Shown one piece after another: positions 54,955 through 64,000 of a stretch of DNA of 64,000 bases. A program made the translations under genes and the position numbers. This DNA comes from Knufia peltigerae (Eukaryota; Ascomycota; Eurotiomycetes; Chaetothyriales; Trichomeriaceae), in assembly GCA_030247855.1 (NCBI GenBank), contig JAPDRN010000037.1:124001-188000 (forward strand), in the 5' to 3' direction. The notes below the pieces were generated by a model that did no database searches, was not told the DNA's origin, and saw only the letters and a list, made by a program, of their open reading frames with translations. Every line of letters begins with the position of its first letter. Within the stretch, counting starts at the first letter, position 1.

Positions 54955-57209
54955 ATCTGAAGTGGTGTTTCTCTCAGCCGTGCCGTCCTTCGCTTGTCTA
55001 TCTATCGAGGGACGCCGGAGCCACTTTTGACGAAAATCTTTGCCAGTCTTTGAAAACTTTTTATGAGCATGATGATTTATCATCTCACGACGCACGCATC
55101 AACGACGTATGACTCATCTCATCACCACCACGAAACCATCATACCGGAATGGGAAATTATCAGCAGCATAACTTATTGTTTGTTCTCTTTTTGTTTTACT
55201 CCGTATGCGTGTGGAATCACTACTCAACTCGAGACCATAATGGGATGGAGGTTGTCTGTTTGCTTCCATCACCATCACCACGGCCACGGCCACGTACCAA
55301 CGCAACGTCATCGTCACCAAACATCAACCGAAACTCAAGGGCGTTCTTTACCGGAAGGACACGAAAAGCATACGTCGGGTTGGGATGGGTGGGGAAAGAG
55401 AAAGAATATGCTAAGTTGGTCGAAATGAATTTTTATGACCATCATGATGATGATGAGAAGATGGAAAACCTCATTCTTAGGAGGTAGTCAGCCTCCCTCA
55501 GGCCATTTGCTTTTTCTTGGTTGCGTTCAGTACTACCTACTCCGTATTGAGCAAGAGCACCACTATTCAGTAATTCAGTTCTACCGCCTGTTTGGTATAC
55601 GCAGATACATATATACGGAGTATAATTAATCTTCTCACGAGGGGCTTGTTCATTCTTGTGCACATGGGAGGAGTACCAGTAAGGGCCGTAAGAATGAGCT
55701 TGTGAACAGGGGAAGAAGGTCTACTGAGCTGCTGAATTCCTCTGGTACTGCCTGTTCCAAGTCGCCACTGGAGAACTCTACTCGTACTTGTCACGCGTGC
55801 TCTCTCTCTCTCTCTCTCTCTCTCCATGTCCGTTCACATTCCTTGGGTTTCGTTTCCGAGTAGCAGGGGCACTTTGGTACCTTGTGTATTGCGGCCCCCA
55901 ATTCCTTTCCTTGCTTTTTGTTTTTGGCATTTTGCCCGCCTACCTCTTTCTTCCGTCCTTACTTGCTCATTCCTCTGTTGCGAGCAATTTGGATGTGTTG
56001 TACACCTCCGTACTCTCTGCTAAGTTCCCACGTATCCCGTAGAACTCGAAAGGCGCAGTTTCTTACCGAGTAGAGTCGGTCACTACAAGGATCGACAATT
56101 CATGACAAGACAACTTATCACACCGCTCCCTCTTGTGGGACACCAGGTAGCTGTACTTTGTGCAGAATCAAGATTTTGGTTGGTACAATAAGTTGAAGCG
56201 AGATCTTTTAGAAAATCCGGTATTAAGAATCCATGCATCTTTTTTTTGGTCTTCTTTCTTTCTTCCGACGAATCGAATTTTGAAGAGGATGAACGATCTA
56301 TTAAACCCCCCTGCAGTGTTCGTGAGAGAGTGCATTTGTTTTCCTTGTGACCTTGTCCTAGACCCAGGGCCCGTACGAGCCTCTACCTAGAGCCCTGCGG
56401 GATTCATACCACTTGTAGCTACTCCGTAGTAGGGGGATACGAGATACATCCACTTCCCACCCGGCGAGTCGATCAGCTTTGCCCGACAGACGAGTACAAG
56501 GCAACATCAATCCAATTCACGTACGAGTATTTCCAACCCTGTTTGCCTTTGCCTCCCCCGGATGATTCATCCCCCGCCCCCAAAAGGCAAGTTTACCTCG
56601 TTTTTTGGTCCTTGAAGTCATGAGTGGCAAAATGCAACCAAACCAAAAAAGAACACAAATGTCTTGGACGATCTCTGTTTCAGGTGTGTCCATCTTGAAG
56701 GTACGATGGTGTGAAGACGGAGTATGCCTCCGAATGAGACCCAAACCACACGAAGCAGGTATTGACGTAGATCATAAAGAATCACGGAACGAGTGATCGT
56801 CCTTGCTTTCTGGTCTATATTTAGCCATGCAAACATCAACCAAAGGTGGTCCAGGCCCCTATCGACACAGAACTCGTTCGAAGTGACGGTGATCGTCAAA
56901 AGGCCCCTGTGAAAATGATGACATTGGCTCATCCCTCGGCCGTTTGAGCAATCCTCAAGAACCATGGAAATAAAGGCATGAATGGATGAAGAACGAACAA
57001 CGCAGAGAAGGTACGGCGTAGTACGAGTACAGACGCACCCGGCGTTATGTCTAGACACTGTCACGATTGCCCAAAGGACACTAGCTACTCATCCCTACAC
57101 CAAGACGTATCATGATATATCATTGCTTGCTTACAAAAGACCTTCACACAGAAACATGACGCTGTGGATAACGGAGTGTTCGTAGAAGACCACCAACCAG
57201 GAAACATTC
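54955..57209. other. 2.25 kb intergenic stretch
   Basis: No supported gene on either strand. It holds four TACTCCGTA/TACGGAGTA copies (55197-55205, 55538-55546, 55614-55622, 56420-56428) and a CT microsatellite at about 55799-55824. Confidence 0.5.
55799..55824. repeat. (CT)n microsatellite
   Basis: About twelve CT units in noncoding sequence. Confidence 0.95.
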
Positions 57210-58853
57210 TCATGCATTGGAAGTCATCTCGTCGGGCCCAAACCTCAACAAGCGAGACTCCCTTCTGCCTTCCATACCCGAACACAAATCCCTCGCCGGA
57301 CCAAGGAGCATCTCTTTACCGTTCTCTAGGCTTCTGACATCACAGATCCAGCCCTTTTGTTTCAACCAAGCTCCCTGTTCTCCTTCCCAGAGATGTTTCC
57401 GCACCGCCGCCGCCGTGATGCGTCTCACGCGTAGGGCCTTGACACTGACGCCGCGGTCTTCCTTCTGTTCGTCGTGGGCACTGATCCAACACCTGGCCAT
57501 CAGAGCGCGGGCGATTTCGGCCCCGCCCTCCATCCCGGTCATGATGTTCCCGCCCAGGAACCACGGGTTTTCAGCCCGGTCGAAAGAGTGCAACAGCAAC
57601 GTGAGCGGCAGAGCTCCCGTCAGTCGTACGAGCTGATGTTGCACGTACGGCTGTAGGTCTGACAACGCTACCCCGTGGGGTGAGTAGATGACAGATATCG
57701 CCTTTGGGCGTGCGGGGGTGATGATGGGTGACGAAGCGAACGGCATGGACGAGGTGGAGCTGGAAAGGGACTTTTGGTGGTGGCGGGGCTGCGCCATCGA
57801 TCTGCGATGATGTTGGGAGACGGGCGTAGGCGGAGGCATTCCTGATGACGGATTGGGGGAGTTTGGTGCCGACGTGTTTACAAGTGTCGTACCGGGGGAG
57901 TGTGGAGGCGTCGGGAACTTGTTCAAGCTGAGAGGCGGCCTGTCGAGTTCAAACTGGAAAGGGATATCCAACAGACGAGCCCGGTCAGGCACGGTCACGG
58001 TCTGTCGTACAATGTCTTCGGCGCCGGACGTAGGCGTGATCTGGACGAGAGTGTCTTCCGAGGCAGGGAGGAACTCTGACGAGGCCGTGTTGGAGGACCT
58101 TGACAGGCGCGGCCGATGCTGAAACCGTTGACTGGAACGGTGTGCGTCCCGTGGCTGGTCAAAGGACGCGGGCTTGACACTGAGAGGAGATAATGGCTGG
58201 GCTGGAGTTGATGGCGGGAGGGTCATTGGACTCAACGGCATGTGGAAGTATTTCGTCACCTTGGGCAAGTCCATGGTCGCGATGGGTGCGAGAGATTTCG
58301 TCCGCGTAGGTGGTTGGTACGTGATGCCAAAAGCATTGTGTAGACCAGTCATGTAGTTTTTGGCGGGGACGAAGGAGATGTTGACCTCTCCTGGAAATCC
58401 TTCCGCGCCGAGAGGCGGTATCGACAGTCGAAACGACCGGCCGAATTTGACCTTGGGGTCATACTTGAGCAAGCCATGGACCTTGTGAGGGTCGAAATGG
58501 GCCCAGCTTTTGATGACCTTGGCCGCCGCGGGTTCGGCGGCGATCACGGTCCTCGCTTCTGGCCGAAGCTGAAGCAGTGTTTCCTTGTGACAGTGGTCCG
58601 TCTTCTTCTGCGACACAACGACCACATCAGGTTCCTCGATCTCGGACAGGTGCCGTATCGCGCTGGGAACTGTATGTTCTGTTCTCGCGAACCATGGCGC
58701 GGTGACGATAGAAGGACCCTTCAGCCACGGATCTATCAAAACACTGAACGCACCTCCTGCGAAGGTCAGCTCGGCGGGTGAAGGGTTCGCCTCTGGGGAG
58801 AAGAGGAGCAGGAACGTCGAGTCGGCATTGAGATGTTTGACCGTGACCGACAT
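57210..58853 (-). CDS. metallo-beta-lactamase-fold protein with long disordered insert
   Basis: 547 residues from the ATG at 58853 (MSVTVKHLNADSTFLL). The N-terminal part fits a fungal metallo-hydrolase family: LIDPWLKGPSIVTAPWFA, then VVVSQKKTDHCHKETL with the DHCHKE motif taking the place of the usual HxHxDH, and IPPLG strands with SFVPAKNYMTGLHNAFGI. Residues about 210-400 are a Ser/Pro/Thr-rich, probably disordered insert absent from the basic fold. The fold resumes at VIYSPHGVALSDLQPYV and LLHSFDRAENPWFLGGNIMTG. Relatives are annotated as beta-lactamase-superfamily hydrolases; the substrate is unknown. An in-frame ATG at 58973 would add a non-conserved leader. Confidence 0.82.
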   Translation of the reverse strand: MSVTVKHLNADSTFLLLFSPEANPSPAELTFAGGAFSVLIDPWLKGPSIVTAPWFARTEHTVPSAIRHLSEIEEPDVVVVSQKKTDHCHKETLLQLRPEARTVIAAEPAAAKVIKSWAHFDPHKVHGLLKYDPKVKFGRSFRLSIPPLGAEGFPGEVNISFVPAKNYMTGLHNAFGITYQPPTRTKSLAPIATMDLPKVTKYFHMPLSPMTLPPSTPAQPLSPLSVKPASFDQPRDAHRSSQRFQHRPRLSRSSNTASSEFLPASEDTLVQITPTSGAEDIVRQTVTVPDRARLLDIPFQFELDRPPLSLNKFPTPPHSPGTTLVNTSAPNSPNPSSGMPPPTPVSQHHRRSMAQPRHHQKSLSSSTSSMPFASSPIITPARPKAISVIYSPHGVALSDLQPYVQHQLVRLTGALPLTLLLHSFDRAENPWFLGGNIMTGMEGGAEIARALMARCWISAHDEQKEDRGVSVKALRVRRITAAAVRKHLWEGEQGAWLKQKGWICDVRSLENGKEMLLGPARDLCSGMEGRRESRLLRFGPDEMTSNA

Positions 58854-59719
58854 GGGAGCATGAAGGTTTCGGGTTGTCCTGTATTGCACGAAGTACGGAG
58901 TACTGGGGCAGCTTTTTGCAGGCGAATCTACAAAAGCCTCATGTTGAACATGTCGAGCGGGCTTAGGGAACACAGCAAAAGGTGCTGAAAGCCTCCAAAA
59001 GACGCAATATCAGGGGCCGCAGACATGGAGAAGATGGTGTTACTCTCCCCCCGCCTGTGCCGTAGTGCGCAGAGTACACACAAGTCAATGGAGAGAGTGT
59101 ACTCGGTACGAGTCTGGAGAGAGCTTCATCTCGTCTAAATATCAAGCACCGGCAAAGTGCCTTTGGTGACGTTACCACACAAATTTCAATGGCCAAGTTT
59201 AGGCGAAATTGACCCTGTCTGGACACGAGAAACAGCCCACTCCACATTCGGGATACGAGGTAAGGGTAGACCCGGTACTTCTGACGGAACAAATGGCAGT
59301 CTTAGCCGTACATACAACTTTTACCAGCTTGCTCTTGGGGGTCAGCCAATAGCGAGACTGCTAAAGTGACTGCTATGAGCCTCTCAGATAGTTTATGGCG
59401 GCTGGAGCCCTCGTGGCAACTGCAGTTGATTCAAGGTTCAAAAAGAGGCCAGGCGTACGTCGCCATTCCTTGCGTTTCGCCCAAGACCCCTTTATATCTC
59501 GTTCGTTCATTTTTCCGCCCCGGCACAGTCGAAGATCATTTTCCCGTCCGTGGAAGCCTCTCGCAGGCAAAATTCGTTTCGACAGGCCAATCTGAAAAGC
59601 TTGCTCATGTCACTCGAACCTTTGGATCGGACCCCTTTCCGCGCAGGCCTCCTCTACTCGAGAGGCCGTGCTTTATAATTTCGAGGCTTTGCAGTATGCA
59701 AAGCCCACCCTGACCTACG
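58854..59719. other. intergenic, no gene seen
   Basis: 866 bp upstream of the metallo-hydrolase gene, containing one TACGGAGTA (58894-58902), 41 bp upstream of its start codon. No coding sequence was recognised. Confidence 0.45.
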
Positions 59720-60150
59720 ATGCCGAAGAAATTGACCCACAGCGCCTATGAGGTGGGGTGGATCTGCCCGATGCTCTTGGAGCAGATCCCGGCGTTGCAG
59801 ATGTTGGACGAGGAACATGAACGGCTGGCTCAACCTGCGGGAGATCACAATGTGTATACACACGTTGGGAAGCATCCATGGCCACAACGTTGTCATTGCG
59901 GGGCTTCCCGACAATGACAACCCCTCTGCTGCCGTCCTGCTCACCTAGATGAAAATGACGCTCCCCAGACTCAAGTTTGGGCTTTTGGTTGGTATTGGGG
60001 GAGGTGTCCCCGCGAAGACTGACGACGCAATGATCAGGCTTGGGGGCGTGGAGGTCAGCAGACAAAATGACCTTAACTCGGGCGTGGTGCAGTACGACCG
60101 CGGAAAGGCCAAAACTGCACATTTCGAGGGATTTCAAGCAAGCTGCACGT
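59720..60150 (+). pseudogene. decayed nucleoside-phosphorylase (PNP_UDP) domain, probable NLR remnant
   Basis: From the ATG at 59720 the frame reads YEVGWICPMLLEQIPALQ and MLDEEHERL. After a frameshift near 59862-59875 the next frame continues GSIHGHNVVIAGLPDND. It then hits an in-frame TAG (59946-59948) where relatives have Gln, and goes on with LKFGLLVGIGGGVPAKTDDA and VQYDRGKAKT. This is the N-terminal purine-nucleoside-phosphorylase-like domain that heads many fungal NLR-type proteins (PNP-NACHT-TPR or ankyrin). Similarity fades after about 60130, with no NACHT domain downstream. One frameshift and one stop make it a pseudogene; the CAG-to-TAG change is compatible with RIP-type C-to-T mutation but is not proof. 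Confidence 0.75.
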
Positions 60151-61647
60151 CAAAGGCCAGAGTATTTTGGCATCGACACGGACCAGTGTGCGCACCTCGG
60201 CTTGGGCAGATCTCGACTAATGTGGGTTACAGGACCCAACCAGTGCATGTTAATGGCTCAACAGGCGAGAACGTGGTAGCAACTCCGGGATAGCTGCCTC
60301 GGACGGTTTCCGAGAGTGAAAGGCTGAGACCTTGGTTCAATGCTTGGATCGTTCTCTAGCATCACGGAGCGAGGATGCATCAGCAGCAACGATTCTACAA
60401 AGTATGCCGAAATGATAAAGTTCTTGGGGTAGTGATATAGATACATAACGCGAAACGACTGGCGTATGTCGCGGTAGTAGGCGAAAGGACGTCGAAGTGT
60501 GGGCGCATGCGAATGTGTTAGTCAGCAAGGCTGAGGCATGCGACTGATGGCCGTCACGCGACAAACGCAGCCAGACAACCTGAACACAACATCGCTCATC
60601 CTCATACTCGACCAACACATGGCCACAACCACCTTCTCTAATTCATATATGTACCTCGTGCCACGCTGAATCATGGCTCCGGAAGGTCTGTGTCCTCGGT
60701 CACGGCGGCCTCTTCAAGGAATGATACCTGGACGTCATTGATCGTGACGGGACCACCAGCCAAAAGCAATGCGGAGAGATTCCTCGACCTCCCTCGACCT
60801 CCCTCCTCGATTTCATCCCCTGTGCCCGAATCCAAGCCGGCGCTCTCCCCAAGATACCTTGGCTGTCGCGTGAGGCCTGTCGCCTGACAGTGAATCCCAG
60901 AAACCCTAGACGAGATCGTCGTCCTTCCCCGGTCGGTACACCGCCCTCTTAAATTCGACTCCGCTTCCTGTTGCCTGCAACGTAGATGCCTGGGACGCTG
61001 AGATCTGGGATCGTTATCGCCATGACGAGCACTTCTTCAGCACGGGACTAGTGTACTTTCATAAACATCGGTCGGAAGATGCCGTCTCTTGCAGAAATAA
61101 GGTCATGAATACGGTCGGATTCGGTATCAAGGACCGTCCCCCCCAGATTCGCCCTGTTCTAACCAGAACCCCTCTACAAGACAATAAAGATGTAAACAAG
61201 AGTTGGTGGCTCAGAAAGGTACGCGATGATCCTTCTAAGGGCTAATGCACGGCATGCCAGATGGTGTTCTTAGACAAAAAGCGGTGCTATGCCGTCGAGT
61301 TGTGCGTTTTAATGGGGTGTTATTGCACAAGATGTTGTGAGTTTTGTGTAGGGCGACCTTCGAGCCGCCAAACGACGACGTTTACGACCTTGCGACAATA
61401 TGTGTATATACCCAAGTAGTGATTCAGTTGTAATATCATAACTTCTGTTTTTTTCTTGTGTTTGGATACTCCATGGCCTTCTCCCTTCCCATGAGTGTAG
61501 GCGCTGGGTGAACCAGGGCATCAAGGTCCAGGCCAAACTTATCAGCAGCTACAATGGTCGAGGGAGGGGCTGGTCTGCTGATATGCGCCCTTGCTGGATG
61601 CAAAGGACGGCGCTCCCTCATCTTTTTCATGATGGCGACTTGACAGA
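60151..61647. other. 1.5 kb stretch without a supported gene
   Basis: On the plus strand, about 60908-61245 is open for roughly 110 codons but lacks an early ATG. The minus strand has short open runs near 60675-60990. None has a motif I can name; they may be decayed coding sequence. Confidence 0.4.
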
Positions 61648-62695
61648 CTACAACTTGTTGGGGAACAATGGCGCATTCCTGCCGCCCCTGAACAAGCTCA
61701 ACATCTCCTCTCCCATCCAGATTTTTCTCGACGTCGCGATGCCCTTTTCGACATCCGCCACCCGCCCGGCCTGGACCAATAGTCCCTTCCCGTTGGCCTC
61801 CATGCCCTGGCTCATGAGGTACACGACGGACTCGGCGATCTCGGCCGGGTCGTTGATGGGCACGCCGACCTCGCGCATCCTCTTCGCCCAGTCGCGAAGA
61901 GATTCACCGGGTTGTCGACCCGAGATGATGTCCGTGAGCGTGATGCCCGGTGCGACGACCGAGACGGCGATCCCCAACGTGGCCGTGTCGTTCTTGAGTG
62001 CCCTCATCAAACCCACGATGCCTGTGGAACGAGTGACGACCGCGTGTCAGTTCGAGGCTGTCTCTTTGAGTGGGCTAGAGACAGAAGGGGCACAAGGGAG
62101 AGAGAGATTGAAGAGGTCGAGGTAGACGGAGAGGCAACTCACCATGCTTCGCGGCACTGTAAAGCGGCGCACCCGCACTCGCAAGGTATCCCGCCAGGCT
62201 GGCCGTCATGACTATACTCCCTCCCTTTGGCTTACCAGAGGGTTTGGGTTTTCGGATGTAATGGATGGCCAGCTTCGCCGTGTCGTTGGCGGCGTGCATG
62301 TCGATGTCCACGGTGCGACGGTCGGGTTCTTTGAGCAACCCGTCCGCGTCCATTTCGTCCTTGAAGAACTGGTCCTTGTACTCCGCCACGCCGGCGTTGA
62401 CGAACACGGCGTCGATGGACCCGAATTTCTGGCGGCCTGCTTCGAATGCCCCTCGCTGAGACTTCCACGACGTGATGTCGCATTGCTGGTACAGAAACCG
62501 AGGCGACGACGTCAGTGACTTGGGTGCCGACGCGTGCGGTCGGGCCCGGTCGAGGACAATCACGTTGTTGCCGAGTTCATGTAGAAGGATGGCGGTCTGT
62601 AGACCGATCCCGGAAGAGCCGCCGGTAATCAGGACCGTGCTGTTCCTTGGGCCGGAGAGGGATTTGCGGGATATGCTGAATGCTTCGGTGGCCAT
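61648..62695 (-). CDS. short-chain dehydrogenase/reductase (classical SDR)
   Basis: Exons 62695-62143 and 62021-61648 encode 308 residues; the junction gives YSAAKHGIVGLMRAL. Seen: the cofactor motif VLITGGSSGIGLQTA, the acidic end of strand 2 (NVIVLDRA), which favours NAD, the NAG of VFVNAGVAEY, the catalytic Ser of IVMTASLAG, and YSAAK. The proline-rich C-terminal loop (VVAPGITLTDII) fits the family. It resembles 15-hydroxyprostaglandin dehydrogenase-like fungal SDRs; the substrate is unknown. The C-terminus NKL is at best a weak PTS1. Confidence 0.9.
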
Positions 62696-63725
62696 GGTGG
62701 TGATGGTGGCTTTGTTCCCTTCGTCTTCTCAAGGCGTGATGTTGTTGTCGGCTGGTCACATACAGCACGAAGTGTTACTTCAAGGGGCAAGGATCATGGG
62801 CATTCGGCCAAGGTACGACAAGTACCTTGTGGTGGCGAGTCAGGGAGCGAGGTAAAATACATCTGCTGTACCGATCCACACCCCCCCCCGCAATCCATAT
62901 CAAGGTCAAAGCCTCGGTCCGCGAGGCTGTGGGCGCCTCTCACCATTTTTTTACTTGGTCAACTCCGCACATACCAAGAGCTCTCAGAGACCGACACAGA
63001 TCAAGTGGATGAAGCACCACATGGCCCTTGTCAATGTATCCTCCCCATTGAGGTGTCTAATAGTGATTGATTCATTGTGCTTGTGCAGTATGTATGTACA
63101 GTGCTCTGTCCCCCAAATATGCACCTCGTCAAAGACCCGCATCGACATGCCCACTTTGGCATCACAGCTGAAAATTCATGTTGACCACCACTTTCGCGAG
63201 GACTTCCATTCTTCACATTTTCGACCTACATCCCCTTCGCCAATGTATCTGATGAAACCGTGAACCTCAGCTCGCTCGCATGGCTACTTGTTCTCAAGAC
63301 ACTACAAGCATGGCGGTGTTTGCTTTGTCACACAGCCCAGCTGGTCCGGAGTGGTCATGCGCCAAACAGATGGTAGGAAACTGACAAAGACCTGCATCGT
63401 GGCTCGACATCGCCAGAGACCAGACCCACTACGAAAGGCACTCGAGGAAGAACTCGAGTTGCCATTCGAACAATGCGAAAGATGTGGCTTGCTGAAAGTC
63501 AAGACTGAAATGTAACCGCGGACGATGCTTACACCTCCAAGAACAGCGCGACAGTCTTCACAGCCTACTCGAGATGTATATAATGGTGCAAGAGGACCGA
63601 CTTGCAACCATGACTTGTCAATCAATACTCATTCAAACTCCTCAGTTGCTCCTTTGTTCGCACCCTCGTATTCCCACCTGACTTTGAGCCTCTCCGCCGC
63701 TCTGCCAGCACCCGATCGAGCCATC
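62696..63725. other. 1.03 kb intergenic stretch
   Basis: Upstream of the SDR gene and of the partial gene at the window end. No coding sequence was recognised. A C-homopolymer run lies at about 62880-62890. Confidence 0.45.
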
Positions 63726-64000
63726 ATGGCCTGTAAATTGCCAGATACACTCACAGCACTCCCGGTAGGTCTGAGAGAAAACACCATCATCGATGCCTAC
63801 TTTGCCGGGAAGGGCACCAGTGGACCAAAACCCGACATTGAGGGTATGGGATTGTCGGTCAACGACGACAGATATCTCAATTTCACCATCAAGACGATGC
63901 AGGATCAAATGTCTGCGCTCGCCAGTTGCCTTACTGACACATTGATGGTGAACGCAAGATCATGGCTCTTTCTCGAGGTATTACTCAACCAATGTCGCGC
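63726..64000 (+). CDS. possible protein start, cut by the window end
   Basis: An ATG at 63726 opens a frame of 91 codons that is still open at the last base. It starts MACKLPDTLTALPVGL and continues ENTIIDAYFAGKGTSG. I recognise no motif. Composition is ordinary and a KTMQDQMSALASCLTDTL helix is likely. A GTAGGT donor-like site after codon 13 means the reading could be spliced differently. Confidence 0.35.
   Translation, partial: MACKLPDTLTALPVGLRENTIIDAYFAGKGTSGPKPDIEGMGLSVNDDRYLNFTIKTMQDQMSALASCLTDTLMVNARSWLFLEVLLNQCR

Noticed and set aside
54595..55095. Gly/Asp-rich frame antisense to the Thr/Val repeat protein
   Set aside because: It is the reverse complement of the Thr/Val codons; the signal peptide and motif symmetry belong to the plus strand.
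1..64000. CRISPR arrays, bacterial operons, tRNA genes, transposons
   Set aside because: The window is nuclear fungal DNA. I saw no regularly spaced direct repeats, no B-box-like tRNA signature in a foldable context, and no transposase, reverse transcriptase or terminal repeats.

Overview
The window is nuclear DNA of a filamentous ascomycete (Pezizomycotina). Most genes carry several short GT-AG introns of about 45-80 bp, genes lie on both strands without operons, and the content is typically fungal: CreC, CreD, a Zn2Cys6 regulator, a coatomer subunit, a PX-associated (DUF3818) protein and a ZIP transporter. The CreC and CreD sequences suggest Eurotiomycetes, possibly Chaetothyriales; this placement is an inference from recalled family resemblance and was not tested by a search.

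Layout. 0.5-12.9 kb holds conserved genes: TRM7 (tRNA 2'-O-methyltransferase), RET3 (coatomer zeta), RQC2/NEMF, SUA5, a secreted alpha-carbonic anhydrase and a DUF3818 protein. 14.1-21.7 kb holds alpha-arrestin creD and WD40 protein creC, two parts of the carbon-catabolite ubiquitin circuit, with a weak low-complexity gene between them. 22.3 kb is a Roadblock/LC7-like protein.

23.8-43.7 kb is the most interesting part: ten adjacent metabolic genes. They encode a cytochrome P450, a Zn2Cys6 regulator, a gamma-glutamyltransferase, a gentisate 1,2-dioxygenase-type bicupin, a RidA-family protein, three FAD oxidases (DAO family, D-amino-acid oxidase, sarcosine/fructosyl-amino-acid oxidase type), an amino-acid/choline-type permease and a class A flavin monooxygenase. 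There is no PKS, NRPS or terpene synthase, so it looks catabolic. The three FAD oxidases end in SKL, ARL and AKI, which are peroxisomal targeting tripeptides. My working model is uptake of a gamma-glutamylated or aromatic amine, peroxisomal oxidative deamination, then hydroxylation and ring opening. From the regulator onward eight genes alternate strand, giving four divergent promoter pairs. A broken 5' end of a CLP1-like gene lies just beyond the right edge, which suggests a rearrangement breakpoint.

44.7-64 kb is more open: NUC1-type nuclease, a Zrt3-like zinc transporter, an AAA ATPase, a secreted Thr/Val repeat protein bracketed by WGDWTS motifs, a metallo-beta-lactamase-fold protein, a decayed nucleoside-phosphorylase domain (probably an NLR remnant), an SDR enzyme and a possible gene cut by the window end. 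Long intergenic stretches here carry microsatellites and a dispersed 9-mer, TACTCCGTA.

Exon coordinates were worked out by hand from splice motifs, reading frame and recalled family conservation. For every spliced model the exon lengths sum to a multiple of three. No transcript or database search was available.
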